A stretch of 64,000 bases of DNA, taken from the NCBI RefSeq assembly GCF_004522215.1, contig NZ_SDLR01000003.1:744001-808000 (forward strand), written 5' to 3'. Shown here piece by piece: positions 44,787 through 53,777 of the stretch. The notes beneath the pieces were generated by a model, which saw only the letters and a list, made by a program, of their open reading frames with translations, was not told the origin of the DNA and ran no database searches. Every line of letters starts with the position of its first letter. Position 1 is the first letter of the stretch. Origin of the DNA: Ammoniphilus sp. YIM 78166 (GTDB lineage Bacteria > Bacillota > Bacilli > Aneurinibacillales > RAOX-1). The translations under genes were made by a program, and so were the position numbers.

Positions 44787-44931
44787 AAAGATCTCAGATT
44801 AAGTGTCTAATCCATGAAACCTCCCTTATATCAAGGTTTTGTCGAATCAGAGCACAGTAAATTTACTTTTACACACCTTTAGTCCTAGAAAAAAACTTTC
44901 CTACATCTCGGATTGTATTCCTGATTGACGG

Positions 44932-44963
44932 AAAAAAGGACAACGATTACCGATGTCCTTTTT
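44932..44963 (-). terminator. Terminator of the enhancer-binding-protein gene
   Basis: AAAAAGGACA pairs with TGTCCTTTTT; it overlaps the stop codon. Confidence 0.7.
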
Positions 44964-46404
44964 CTTCTTCAATCTGATATTTTTCAATTTTGGCGTAAAA
45001 ACTCGACTTACTGATTCCCAGCCGTTTTGCAGCTGCGAGCTTGTTTCCTCGTTCCTTTCCGAGCGCCTCAAGAATGGCTTCCCTTTCCGCGTCCTCCAGT
45101 ACGTCTTGTAAGCTTCGAGAAAAAGAAGTATTGTGGATCTCTCTTTTCCCTTTCCTAGATGAGCCCAGAAGAGTAGGAGGTAAGTCCTCTAAAGTAATTT
45201 CATTGCCTTCTTTTACATATAGAGAACGCTCAAGAATATTCCTAAGTTCACGAATGTTGCCAGGAAACGGGTAATTGACCAAGTGATGTAGAGCGGAATC
45301 CTCCAACCCTTCGACTTGAATCCCGGTTTCACTCCTTAATTGACTCAGTAAATGATTAATAAGAAGAGGAATGTCCTCCGCTCTTTCTCGCAAAGGAGGA
45401 ATCTCAAGCATCAGAACATTTAAACGATAGTATAAATCTTCTCGGAATTGGCCTTTTTCAACGAGTTCCTCTAGATCTTTATTCGATGCCGCAATAATAC
45501 GAACGTCAATAGGTTCCGGGGAATCAGCGCCGACAGGCTCTATCTCTTTTTCCTGCAGCACACGAAGTAGCTTTACCTGCATACTTAGAGGCATTTCACT
45601 AATCTCGTCAAGAAAAATAGTCCCGTTAAAAGCTAAAGCAAACTTTCCTTTTTTTCCTGAACGTTTCGCTCCGGTAAAAGAGCCTTCCTTATACCCAAAA
45701 AGCTCAGATTCAAACAACGTCTCGGGAATTGCAGCACAGTTTACACGGATAAACGGACCGTTTGAACGCATGCTCTCTCGATGAATGGCATGGGCAAACA
45801 ACTCTTTACCAGTACCACTCTCCCCCTTGAGTAGAACGGTCGTGTCGCTTTTAGCTACTCTTTTGCCCAGCGTTTTCACCCTTTCGAGTATAGGACTCAC
45901 GCCAATAATCTGGTCAAAAGAATACTTAGCTCCTACACGTCGGTGAACTTCCCCTTTATAGTTGTCTATTTCCTTGTATAGCTTTGAGAATTTGGAGTTC
46001 ATCGCGAATAGTTCGTCGATATCCTGGAACATGATTTTCCCAACTACCGCAATGACCTCTCCATCTACAACAACAGGTATACGATGGGCAATCATCTGGT
46101 GACCGTTTATGGATTGGACATCGGCAATTTCTGCTTGTCCTGTTTTTGCAACAATATGCATTCGTGTATTTTCAACCACTTCGGTAACATGCTTGCCAAT
46201 AATCTGGTCCACCTCTTGACCTACAAAGGATGCATAAGTGTCGTTTACAGTTTGAATAAAGCCGTCTTTATCTACAATAATGATTCCTTCATATGCATGC
46301 TCCAGTGCTGTGCGAAAAAGAGCAAGCTCCTTATCCGTGCGCCGGATCTGCTGAGTCAAGCTCCGCAGTAACTTATGCACCCATCCGTCTCGATTAATAA
46401 TCAT
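44947..46404 (-). CDS. Sigma-54-dependent enhancer-binding regulator with PAS domain
   Basis: 485 residues from the ATG at 46404, preceded by AAGGTGG; a GTG three codons earlier overlaps that site. Residues about 35-145 form a PAS domain ([33 protein letters not shown]), about 165-395 the AAA+ domain with Walker A GESGTGKE, the sigma-54-contact loop [13 protein letters not shown] (the canonical GAFTGA with Ser for Ala) and Walker B FLDEI. The C-terminus is a Fis-type HTH ([20 protein letters not shown]). It most likely activates the adjacent gntP-bdhA promoter, with the ligand sensed by PAS. Confidence 0.93.
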   Translation of the reverse strand: MIINRDGWVHKLLRSLTQQIRRTDKELALFRTALEHAYEGIIIVDKDGFIQTVNDTYASFVGQEVDQIIGKHVTEVVENTRMHIVAKTGQAEIADVQSINGHQMIAHRIPVVVDGEVIAVVGKIMFQDIDELFAMNSKFSKLYKEIDNYKGEVHRRVGAKYSFDQIIGVSPILERVKTLGKRVAKSDTTVLLKGESGTGKELFAHAIHRESMRSNGPFIRVNCAAIPETLFESELFGYKEGSFTGAKRSGKKGKFALAFNGTIFLDEISEMPLSMQVKLLRVLQEKEIEPVGADSPEPIDVRIIAASNKDLEELVEKGQFREDLYYRLNVLMLEIPPLRERAEDIPLLINHLLSQLRSETGIQVEGLEDSALHHLVNYPFPGNIRELRNILERSLYVKEGNEITLEDLPPTLLGSSRKGKREIHNTSFSRSLQDVLEDAEREAILEALGKERGNKLAAAKRLGISKSSFYAKIEKYQIEEEKGHR

Positions 46405-46427
46405 GATGTCCACCTTCTAGTAGAATA

Positions 46428-47561
46428 TCAATCTAGTTTTTCCTGAATGAAAATGTTATGAATAAAAACTTCTTCAACTGGAGTGCTCGGCTCTCCCATA
46501 TGGTTCCTTTTAACACTCACATTGGATAAGGCATCAATCGTACTCATCCCGTCTATTATCCTGCCAAAGATCGTATAATGCGGAGCATTATTTAAAAACT
46601 CGCTATCTGGTCCATTACAAATAAAGAATTGGCTCCCATTGGTGTTTGGACCTGCATTAGCCATTGCAACAATTCCTTTTTCATATTTGGTCTTGGAGTT
46701 TAATTCATCCTCAAATTGATATCCCGGACCGCCTGTCCCCGTTCCCGTGGGGTCTCCAGTTTGGATCATAAAATCTTTGATCACTCGATGAAAAAGTATA
46801 TTTTTATAATATCCCTCTTGTGACAAGAAAATAAAATTATTTACCGTTTTTGGTGCTTGATCTGCAAATAGTTCTATCGTAAACTGCCCCATGTTCGTTA
46901 CAACAGTAGCCTGATAATTCTTTTGTGGATTAATGATCATTTCCGGTGGCTTCGACCACTTCTTCGTAGAGGTTTCTCCACGAACAGCGGAGGATTTTGC
47001 TTCTTGTAACCCATTTTGTATTGCATTGAGAAGAAATTGAACCGCTTCGGCTCTTGTTAGTAAGTCATTTCCCTTAAAAGCTTCAAGAGGGTTGTCATGC
47101 TTGATTTTGCCGGAAGCAAGTTTTTTGGATATAATATAGCGGATAGCGGGGTCTCCCTCGAACGGATCCCCATTAGCTGCCGCAATCAACTCGGCTACTT
47201 GATTCCTTCTTATCGGCTGATTTCGGATAACATGGCTTTCCTGTCCTCGTACCGGATAAAGAAAGGCCGCAGCTTGTTGGTAAAAGGGATCTGCCCAGTG
47301 CTTATCCATCTTTTTCTCCACGTTGGTTTGGGCCGGAAGGGCCCGGAATAACATGGTTATAAACTCTGCTTCCGTAACAAAAGCATTGGGCTTAAAGGTT
47401 CCATCCTCATATCCTTTTATTACGCCTGCTTCAACAGCCCACTGGATCGATACGGATGCCCAGTGCCCATTAACGTCCCGAAAAGCAGGGGCTGCAGCCT
47501 CGCTTACTGTCGTCCAAAGTAGCGTAGTTGCTAGTATGGATATCATCGCTATCTTTTTCAT
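46428..47561 (-). CDS. S-layer-homology cyclophilin (secreted peptidyl-prolyl isomerase)
   Basis: 377 residues. Signal peptide 1-22 (ending SEAAA), then SLH repeats at about 24-190 (FRDVNGHWASVSIQWAVEAGVIKGYEDGTFKPN is the first; further ones follow with HWADPFYQQ and NDLLTRAEAVQ), then a cyclophilin domain from about 210 to the end (TNMGQFTIELF, NFIFLSQEGYYKNILFHRVI, ANAGPNTNGSQFFI). The isomerase would be anchored to cell-wall pyruvylated polymer by SLH modules and act on exported proteins. ATG start. Confidence 0.92.
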   Translation of the reverse strand: MKKIAMISILATTLLWTTVSEAAAPAFRDVNGHWASVSIQWAVEAGVIKGYEDGTFKPNAFVTEAEFITMLFRALPAQTNVEKKMDKHWADPFYQQAAAFLYPVRGQESHVIRNQPIRRNQVAELIAAANGDPFEGDPAIRYIISKKLASGKIKHDNPLEAFKGNDLLTRAEAVQFLLNAIQNGLQEAKSSAVRGETSTKKWSKPPEMIINPQKNYQATVVTNMGQFTIELFADQAPKTVNNFIFLSQEGYYKNILFHRVIKDFMIQTGDPTGTGTGGPGYQFEDELNSKTKYEKGIVAMANAGPNTNGSQFFICNGPDSEFLNNAPHYTIFGRIIDGMSTIDALSNVSVKRNHMGEPSTPVEEVFIHNIFIQEKLD

Positions 47562-47621
47562 GTTTACTCTCCTCCAGCCGTCATCACATACGAGTTCTAT
47601 TCTATCACCTTTAGAACAAAT

Positions 47622-47648
47622 GAAAAAGCCAACCTCATGGGGTTGGCC
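47622..47648 (-). terminator. Terminator of the 44-residue protein gene
   Basis: GCCAACC pairs with GGTTGGC around a 6-base loop; TTTTTC follows on the minus strand. Confidence 0.8.
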
Positions 47649-47657
47649 TCGGGAGAC

Positions 47658-47792
47658 TCAAGAATTTTTAGGTGGGTTTAGCTTGATCCCTTTTTGATCA
47701 TTCGTGTGGATGGCAGATTTCTTGCCACTTTGGTTTCTTACCATCCAGTCGCCGCTTTCAGGTTGGGCAAGATTATTATGTTTTTTATCCAT
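47658..47792 (-). CDS. Small protein, unknown
   Basis: 44 residues, ATG behind AAAAAGGAGC. The sequence begins MDKKHNNLAQPESGDWMVRN and contains a KSAIHTNDQKGIKLNPP tail. Soluble and basic. Its own terminator supports that it is a gene. No family recognised; similar 40-60 residue conserved proteins are common in Bacillales spores and stress responses. Confidence 0.6.
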   Translation of the reverse strand: MDKKHNNLAQPESGDWMVRNQSGKKSAIHTNDQKGIKLNPPKNS

Positions 47793-47849
47793 TGATTCAG
47801 CTCCTTTTTCAAAGTTATACTTGACCTAACAGACAAGGAGGAAACGGTC

Positions 47850-47945
47850 ATGCTCATTGGTGTTTCTATACTTATGTTTATTGCAGCACTGGTATTTGGG
47901 GGAATGATGTTCTACTTTATACGTAAAGGCAGCCGAGACGAATAG
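47850..47945 (+). CDS. 31-residue single-helix membrane peptide
   Basis: ATG behind AAGGAGG. MLIGVSILMFIAALVFGGMM is one hydrophobic helix with a short basic-acidic tail FYFIRKGSRDE. The strong ribosome binding site favours a gene. It precedes the TVP38-like membrane protein by 38 bp on the same strand and may be co-transcribed. Confidence 0.55.
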   Translation: MLIGVSILMFIAALVFGGMMFYFIRKGSRDE

Positions 47946-47983
47946 CTGTCTTGGCATTATTATGCGTTTAGAAAGGTCCAGGT

Positions 47984-48610
47984 ATGTTGTTCATGAACCG
48001 CAAGCTAGCCCTTACGTTTTTTTACTTGCTTATAGGATTTCTCATATATCAGTATGCTGAATCTATCCTATCTTGGTTTCAATCCTCAACACAGCCAGGA
48101 CTAACGATGGTGTTAGCCACAGGAATGGCTTTGTTCCCCGTTATCCCTTATCCCATCATTGGTGGGTTAATTGGCGCAGCATACGGACCCGCAATGGGAG
48201 GGATTATTACCTGGTTCGGCTCCTCTGTTGCCTCCATCTTAATGTTCCTGTTTGTTCGCTACGGTTATCAGGATTGGGGCTTAAAAATTCTGCACCGATA
48301 CAAAGGATTAGCTAAAGTAACGGATCTTTATGAGGACAATGCTTTTTTAATGATTCTTTTCAGTCGAATGCTTCCTTTTATTCCTTCTATAATCATTAAT
48401 GTCTACTCAGCATTAAGTAGAGTATCCTTCCTTAGCTATGCGATTGCTTCCTCCTTAGGTAAGGTTCCGGCCATGCTGCTATTTGCCTTAATCGGCAATA
48501 ATCTCGTTACAGATTCAAGAAACCTTTTTATTACTTTGACCATCTACGGCGGATTCTTAGCAGTCACTCTAAGCTGTTACTATTGGTGGAAAAAAAAGCG
48601 ACACGCATAG
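47984..48610 (+). CDS. TVP38/TMEM64 (VTT-domain) membrane protein
   Basis: 208 residues with about six hydrophobic segments. The SNARE-associated/VTT core is visible: FPVIPYPIIGGLIGAAYGPAMGGIITWFGSSVASILMFLFVRYGYQ and FSRMLPFIPSIIINVYSALSRVSF...LGKVPAMLLFALIG. Bacterial relatives (YdjX, DedA-like) act as possible lipid scramblases or membrane homeostasis proteins. A terminator follows. Confidence 0.85.
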   Translation: MLFMNRKLALTFFYLLIGFLIYQYAESILSWFQSSTQPGLTMVLATGMALFPVIPYPIIGGLIGAAYGPAMGGIITWFGSSVASILMFLFVRYGYQDWGLKILHRYKGLAKVTDLYEDNAFLMILFSRMLPFIPSIIINVYSALSRVSFLSYAIASSLGKVPAMLLFALIGNNLVTDSRNLFITLTIYGGFLAVTLSCYYWWKKKRHA

Positions 48611-48625
48611 AGCGTGTCGCTTTTA
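48594..48625 (+). terminator. Terminator of the TVP38-like gene
   Basis: AAAAGCGACACGC pairs with GCGTGTCGCTTTT exactly; the stop codon is in the loop. It also has a T-run on the other strand. Confidence 0.9.
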
Positions 48626-48629
48626 TCTT

Positions 48630-48971
48630 CTATTCTTCCACAGGACTAAATTCATGAACCCAGACCTTCATCTGGGGAAGCCATGGCATTCCTTTGTGAA
48701 TCGAAAGGATGGAGTTCTTATATTCTTCTAGTGTAGCGTATCCTTCTCGCTTAGCGCTTTCGTCTGTTAGATCCCCAAGCGTCTCTTGATATACACGATC
48801 TACGCGAAAAGACTTACCCTGAAGCGTCAGGATCTCTCCTGGGTCCGCATATCTCCCATTTCGTCGTGTAGAAGTTTTCTTTCCCTCCAGCACCTTTTCC
48901 ACGTCTTCAGGTCTCGTGATCATTCGATCAATTTCACAGGTCTTGGGTGGCAATGTCGTGTTAGACATCAT
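48630..48971 (-). CDS. ASCH-like (PUA-fold) protein
   Basis: 113 residues. DVEKVLEGKKTSTRRNGRYADPGEILTLQGKSFRVDRVYQETLGDLTDESAKREGY matches the ASCH domain pattern (KTxTxR near the start, G..., and a conserved LGDLT..DA..EGY region). ASCH proteins bind RNA or act as small amidohydrolases. ATG behind GAAAGGATG. A stand-alone gene next to the alcohol dehydrogenase remnant. Confidence 0.75.
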   Translation of the reverse strand: MMSNTTLPPKTCEIDRMITRPEDVEKVLEGKKTSTRRNGRYADPGEILTLQGKSFRVDRVYQETLGDLTDESAKREGYATLEEYKNSILSIHKGMPWLPQMKVWVHEFSPVEE

Positions 48972-48997
48972 GCTTCATCCTTTCTTCAACTATGTAA

Positions 48998-49250
48998 TTA
49001 AAGCCTTAAAACAATTTTAATCCATCCGTCTTCCTTACGGGCAAACATATGATAAGCTTGCTCGGCGTCTTCAAGGCTAAGTTGGTGTGATCCTAAAGTT
49101 GCAAGATTTAATTCCCTACACAGTCTATCACAACTTGGGCCCAGCCGCCTGTATTTTCTTTAAGAATAGGACTCAAATCTTCAACTTTTTGAAAATTGAA
49201 GGCTTCCGCATTTCTAAGGTAAATGCTTTCATCGAGGCTTTTCCCCTGGA
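48998..49250 (-). pseudogene. Remnant of a zinc-type alcohol dehydrogenase (formaldehyde-dehydrogenase-like)
   Basis: Two in-order pieces of a medium-chain zinc dehydrogenase survive on the minus strand. The upstream piece (about 49115-49250) reads AEAFNFQKVEDLSPILKENTGG then AQVVIDCVGN before a TAA; the second (49000-49090) reads LALEDAEQAYHMFARKEDGWIKIVL before a TAA, the usual C-terminus of glutathione-independent formaldehyde dehydrogenases. Roughly 150 residues between them, the N-terminus and the catalytic domain are missing. The left edge overlaps the stop of the cytochrome gene in another frame, so the junction is about 49240-49250. Confidence 0.8.
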
Positions 49251-51106
49251 TCTTGAATGGAAAACAAATAATAAATCATAGTTTCTTGCTCCTCTTTAGT
49301 GAATCCACTTTCTTCATCAACCCAGTAAGCATGACCCTCTCCAGTTACATGCGGGGTGATATCTTTCGCCTTACGATTAGCTTCTACTACGCGTTCGCGC
49401 AATCGGCGGTCCACCATGGCCCGCAAGCTATTAAAAGGATTTGGCTCTATCCCCTTTTGAACGGTTTCGGACACCCCGATTTGTTTTTCCAGATCTCTTC
49501 CCACCGCTACACCCCCATCATGCAAGTAAGGTGCTGACCAGTATAAACCTAATAAGCTTGGCACCTTATAGCCCCCTTTTGTCGGGCTATGCCCCCAAGC
49601 CAGCATAAGCTGATTTCTTTGGTCATCCGTAACCCTAAGAGGTACGGGTTTCACATTTGGGGGAACTGGCACTGGTGTATCTTTACTCCAAAGAGAAGGC
49701 TCCGAAAAATATTTTTCGGATAAGAAAAATCCTTTCGCGCGAGTAGGTTCCGTTCCGACCTCCTCGACAGGTACAACTCGGTTGTTGGTGAGGTAATCTC
49801 CCGCATGACAAGCTATGCAACCCGCTCGCTCAAATATTTCTCTACCTGCCGTTTTTGCGGTCACCTTCACCTCAGGTTCAGGCACAAGATTGGTATTCAT
49901 CCAAGCTGACACCGCATTTACTTGCTCCCATGCGCGATATCCTGGGGTCCCCTGGAATAAACTTACACTGGATACATACGAAATCTTCGGGTAGAAAGGA
50001 GTCGGTACCAGTTCATTCAAGCCAATGACATCCCGAGTCGGATCGACTCTCTTCATGAATTCACTCGGCTTCTCACTGGTACTAGGATCGTATCGATATC
50101 GTGGAGTTGCGGCATGTTGCAAAAGCGTACCTAGATAAGACTCTTTATCAATCCCTAATACAGGACCGCTAATCTCCATTTGAGAAGTTGCATCCGTATT
50201 TTGAGCATGGGCATTGTTTATCGCCGCACTTAACCCTTGATAAGGACCAATCAAGCCTTGTCCGCTCCAGCCGTAGGGATGGTCGCCAAGGGTGAAGGTA
50301 TCGGGAATTTGAACCGGATTATTCTTATAATCTAGGGTTGTATCAATACTTCCTCTTGGCCATTCTGCAATCTGCCGGTCTACCGCTTTTTCTAAGGCTT
50401 CGGGGTCAGGAAGTAGTACTCTCTTTCCCTTGGAGTCCATAATCTCCCGTGAAGGGTCAGTTAAATAATCTTGCAGGCTCTTTATATCGGTATGAGAGAA
50501 GTAGGAAGCCGTATTCGTCCCCATCGCCAGTATCATGCCAATATTGAGATCCGTATTTGAAACCCCTTGCAGTATATCCCCGGTTTTTTTATCTACGGCG
50601 GCATGACAGAAAGCACAGCTAATCCCTGCCTTCAAGCGACCATCAGCCACTTTAATCTTCACTCCAAGGGGAAAGAATGCTCCCTTAGGTACATCCAATC
50701 CTGTGTCAAAGAGCTCGCCCCTTTGGAAGGTTTTATCCCCGACTGTAAAGGATTCCGCCAGCTCCACCTGCAAGTTAGTGGTACCTTTTCCTGCCAGTGC
50801 CATAACTGCCTTTGTAATATTTGCTAAAGTAAAAGGGCCATCAAACGCCCCCAGTATATCCGTAAAAAAAACTTCATTCCCAAAGGTTTCGCCATAAAAC
50901 ATCTTACGGCCCAATTCCAGCGTTTCAGGGCTGTAGTCATCTCCTGATTGAACCTGAGCAAGATTAGTTTTCTCCGGATTTTTAATTTTCGCTTGAGAGG
51001 GAGAGTAAATAAACTCAAACTCTCCTCCGAACAGCCCCCATGCTCCTAGTAGGAGGATACCGGATGCAATGGAAATCAACCATAGTCCTCTTTTTTTCCA
51101 GTTCAT
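49229..51106 (-). CDS. Exported two-heme c-type cytochrome, peroxidase/RoxA-like
   Basis: 625 residues from the ATG at 51106 behind AAGGAGGGGG. An N-terminal signal or anchor helix (GLWLISIASGILLLGAWGLFGG) is followed by a large extracytoplasmic domain with two CxxCH heme motifs: CAFCH at 164-168 and CIACH at 430-434. The wide spacing and length resemble di-heme cytochrome c peroxidase relatives such as RoxA-type rubber oxygenases, but the function is not clear from sequence; an electron-transfer protein is the safe description. No partner genes are beside it. A good candidate for biochemical surprise. Confidence 0.8.
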   Translation of the reverse strand: MNWKKRGLWLISIASGILLLGAWGLFGGEFEFIYSPSQAKIKNPEKTNLAQVQSGDDYSPETLELGRKMFYGETFGNEVFFTDILGAFDGPFTLANITKAVMALAGKGTTNLQVELAESFTVGDKTFQRGELFDTGLDVPKGAFFPLGVKIKVADGRLKAGISCAFCHAAVDKKTGDILQGVSNTDLNIGMILAMGTNTASYFSHTDIKSLQDYLTDPSREIMDSKGKRVLLPDPEALEKAVDRQIAEWPRGSIDTTLDYKNNPVQIPDTFTLGDHPYGWSGQGLIGPYQGLSAAINNAHAQNTDATSQMEISGPVLGIDKESYLGTLLQHAATPRYRYDPSTSEKPSEFMKRVDPTRDVIGLNELVPTPFYPKISYVSSVSLFQGTPGYRAWEQVNAVSAWMNTNLVPEPEVKVTAKTAGREIFERAGCIACHAGDYLTNNRVVPVEEVGTEPTRAKGFFLSEKYFSEPSLWSKDTPVPVPPNVKPVPLRVTDDQRNQLMLAWGHSPTKGGYKVPSLLGLYWSAPYLHDGGVAVGRDLEKQIGVSETVQKGIEPNPFNSLRAMVDRRLRERVVEANRKAKDITPHVTGEGHAYWVDEESGFTKEEQETMIYYLFSIQDPGEKPR

Positions 51107-51246
51107 TGTACGATCCCCCTCCTTAAGATCATCTTCCAACAAGCTTAGATTTTACCAAACAGCCAAGCTTCATGAGCTTTCCTAAAAAATGGATAATATT
51201 TCACTTTTGAGTAAAGCTAATAAAACTGTCGAAAGGAGAAAAAAGA

Positions 51247-51474
51247 ATGGAACAGTCAGTGATCATTAAAGCAGGTCCATATGAATTCCATTACAATAGT
51301 GCTACAACTGAAGTCTATGTAAGCCAGACAGGAGACGAATGGGAGCTGGAGATCTACCAGCATAAGCATTTTCAGGGATCCCTAGAAATTGATGCAGAGG
51401 GAAGATTGACCATTATAGATGATTTTGGACTCAAGCTAGAGGAAGCTGGAGATTTCCGATTGAAGATAAAATAA
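51247..51474 (+). CDS. Small beta-rich protein, unknown
   Basis: 75 residues, ATG behind AAAGGAG. The sequence is nearly all strands and turns (SVIIKAGPYEFHYNSATTEVYVSQTGDEWELEIYQ and FQGSLEIDAEGRLTIIDDFGLKL). No membrane helix or signal. No family recognised. It is single and followed by a strong terminator. Confidence 0.65.
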   Translation: MEQSVIIKAGPYEFHYNSATTEVYVSQTGDEWELEIYQHKHFQGSLEIDAEGRLTIIDDFGLKLEEAGDFRLKIK

Positions 51475-51476
51475 GA

Positions 51477-51512
51477 GAGGGTTGCTCCAAGTAGAGCAAC
51501 CCTCCTTCTTGT
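51477..51512 (+). terminator. Terminator of the small beta-rich protein gene
   Basis: GAGGGTTGCTC pairs with GAGCAACCCTC around 6 bases, followed by a T-rich run. Confidence 0.85.
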
Positions 51513-51535
51513 TTTACTGTTTTATAATCCTTTGA

Positions 51536-51766
51536 TTATTCCCGTATACTGTCTAGCACCTTTTCCACAAGAATATCGGCATTCTCCGCTTCGATCGTTG
51601 TTAATTGAATCCGACAAAACGGCTTCACTCTACACATTAAACATCGACGAAAACAATCAACCACACGTACTGTTACTTTGTCGGAATGCTCCCTTTCAAG
51701 AAGCAGAAAGGCCTCTTTAGCTTCAGTATACAGAAGATTTCTTTCACAAAACTTCGCTACCCTCAA
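51536..51766 (-). CDS. DUF1450 family protein
   Basis: 76 residues. VRVVDCFRRCLMCRVKPFCRIQ is the cysteine-rich core typical of DUF1450 proteins (YuzB and relatives), which are conserved in Bacillales with unknown function and perhaps bind metal or iron-sulfur. It lies directly downstream of the cupin gene (9 bp), same strand, probably co-transcribed. Confidence 0.8.
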   Translation of the reverse strand: MRVAKFCERNLLYTEAKEAFLLLEREHSDKVTVRVVDCFRRCLMCRVKPFCRIQLTTIEAENADILVEKVLDSIRE

Positions 51767-51774
51767 TGAACCGG

Positions 51775-52743
51775 TTACTCCTTATTATAGTGTGTAAATT
51801 GAATGTCAAGAGTGCGCAAGTAGGTTTGTAAACCCGCATCTTGAATTGGGATGATAAACGCGGGTTCACCAGATTCATTATGGTGGGAGTGCCATAGGCC
51901 CGGCGGGGTTACAAATGCCTTTCCAGTAACCCAGTCAATACGAATGGGGTCAATAATTTCTGCGGTTACAGGATCTACCTTATCTCCCACTAGCGTATAG
52001 GTTCCAGGAGCTGCATATGCGACAAAGTCCAATGCCACAGACTTATGACTATGTGGGGCCTGATTCGCTCCCACGGGTACAATACCCAGCATGGCCCAAA
52101 GCGTATGCGTAATGGTCAGTGTTTGATCAAACTTTTGATTATTAAGCAAGATGGAGATGCGATTTTTCAGATGAGCATCCGGCGCATGAGCCACTTCGTC
52201 TAGTTTTTCTTTAGCATGTTCTGCAGTAAAAAGGGTCGGAGCAAAACGAGCTTCTGTTGCTTTCACACCAAGATAATCAAGCAAAGGGGTATCAAGAATA
52301 TAGTAAATCGTTGAATCTTGAACAGCGGTATGGCGGCTGACCGATCCAGCGGGTAACGTGAAGAAGTCTCCCTGCTTCCAAGAAATAGTCTGGTCATTTA
52401 CGAGGCTAGCACCGGCACCGGATATCACATAGTACAATTCACTTGTGGCGTTCGGTTTTGTTTCGAGCGAATCCCCTGAATTAATTCTCAGGAAGCTCGC
52501 TAGTAGCGATGGGCTTGTAGCAGGATATTTCGTGCCTAAATATTGAGCTAGATCTAGAGTGACTACACGGGTTTCACCTGTGGTGTAGAGTTCAGGGCCA
52601 AACTCCTGTGCAGGAATAGGACTTATGATCCCACTGCCAACGGGATCAGCTGCAGTTGTATATTCATAGAATCGGGCGTCACCCGTCCAATTTTCTTCAA
52701 CGGTTCCAATCGTCAATACTCCCGGTGTAGCTAACTTTGACAT
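51775..52743 (-). CDS. Bicupin protein, gentisate/hydroxyacid dioxygenase-like
   Basis: 322 residues with two cupin cores. The first has GAGASLVNDQTISWKQGDFFTLPAGS and HTAVQD, the second GANQAPHSHKSVALDFVAYA, GTYTLVGD and PPGLWHSHHNESGEP, where the H-x-H and later His residues are likely iron ligands. Such bicupins include gentisate-1,2-dioxygenase and related ring-cleavage enzymes, but the identity is uncertain. The divergent LysR gene 130 bp away suggests substrate-induced control. Confidence 0.7.
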   Translation of the reverse strand: MSKLATPGVLTIGTVEENWTGDARFYEYTTAADPVGSGIISPIPAQEFGPELYTTGETRVVTLDLAQYLGTKYPATSPSLLASFLRINSGDSLETKPNATSELYYVISGAGASLVNDQTISWKQGDFFTLPAGSVSRHTAVQDSTIYYILDTPLLDYLGVKATEARFAPTLFTAEHAKEKLDEVAHAPDAHLKNRISILLNNQKFDQTLTITHTLWAMLGIVPVGANQAPHSHKSVALDFVAYAAPGTYTLVGDKVDPVTAEIIDPIRIDWVTGKAFVTPPGLWHSHHNESGEPAFIIPIQDAGLQTYLRTLDIQFTHYNKE

Positions 52744-52874
52744 AAAATAAAGTCCCTCCTGAATGTGTTATTAGCTCTATCCTATATTGAAGAGAGATAT
52801 TTGTATAATATATAATTCATATTATTATTATTTAAACGATGTATAACTAAGTAGACAGAAGGGAGATGGTAGGG

Positions 52875-53747
52875 TTGGAGCTTCGCCAATTGGAGTATTT
52901 TTTAGCCGTAGCTGATGAGTTAAACTTCAGTCGAGCAGCCGAAAAGCTGCGCATTACCCAACCACCCTTAAGCTTGCAAATTCAAAACCTCGAAAAGGAA
53001 CTAGGCTTCCCTCTTTTTCATCGCACTAACCGCTTTGTGCAGCTTACGGACGCTGGCAAAGCTTTCGCAGAAGAAGTGCGAAAAATCTTGGATCATGTCG
53101 ACCGGGCCATCGTAAATGCCAAACGCACACATGATGGAGAAGTCGGAACGTTGACGGTGGGATTTGTTGGTTCAGCCACTTATGATATTCTTCCTGCAGT
53201 TTTGCGTGAGTTCCGCAATGAGTTTCCCACTGTCCAAGTGCATCTGCATGAGTTATCTACCCCTATGCAAATCACGGCTTTAAGAGAAGAAGAGATTGAT
53301 GTCGGGGTTCTTCGCCCGCCTGTACAGAGTCCCCATTTGGTGACAGAAATCATATCTACAGTTCCATGCGTCCTAGCTGTGCCTAAGCACCATCCTCTAG
53401 TTGAGATTCCTCAACCTACTCTAGGCGATCTGTCTGGTTATCCGTTTGTTATGCTATCAAGGAAAACCTGGGCTGGACTATACGATCAGGTTCTCGGTTT
53501 ATGTAACCCTCTTATCAGACAAGAAGCCCTCGAATTTCAAACTGTAATTGGTCTAGTAGCGGCTGATTTAGGAATTGCAGTTGTTCCTGAATCAGCTATG
53601 AATCTCCATTCGCAGCATGTGGTTTATCTGGAAATGGGTGGTCAGTTGCCGGAGGCCCACATGGGCGTTTGCTGGCGCAAGAATGATCCATCTCCTTTAG
53701 TCAGGGAATTTGTCCGAATGTCCTTGGCGTTTAAGAATAAAAAATAA
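52875..53747 (+). CDS. LysR-family transcriptional regulator
   Basis: 290 residues from a TTG at 52875, giving the standard opening MELRQLEYFLAVADELNFSRAAEKL; an ATG three codons earlier almost touches GGGAG. The N-terminal winged HTH is complete (RAAEKLRITQPPLSLQIQNLEKELGFPLFHR) and a periplasmic-binding-like effector domain follows. It diverges from the bicupin gene and probably controls it; the 130-bp gap contains AT-rich symmetric stretches where a LysR site would lie. Confidence 0.9.
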   Translation: MELRQLEYFLAVADELNFSRAAEKLRITQPPLSLQIQNLEKELGFPLFHRTNRFVQLTDAGKAFAEEVRKILDHVDRAIVNAKRTHDGEVGTLTVGFVGSATYDILPAVLREFRNEFPTVQVHLHELSTPMQITALREEEIDVGVLRPPVQSPHLVTEIISTVPCVLAVPKHHPLVEIPQPTLGDLSGYPFVMLSRKTWAGLYDQVLGLCNPLIRQEALEFQTVIGLVAADLGIAVVPESAMNLHSQHVVYLEMGGQLPEAHMGVCWRKNDPSPLVREFVRMSLAFKNKK

Positions 53748-53749
53748 AA

Positions 53750-53771
53750 AAGAACCGGTTTCCGGTTCTTG
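53750..53771. terminator. Bidirectional terminator between LysR and YmaF genes
   Basis: AAGAACCGG pairs exactly with CCGGTTCTT around TTT; flanks are A-rich to the left. Confidence 0.85.
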
Positions 53772-53777
53772 CATCAA

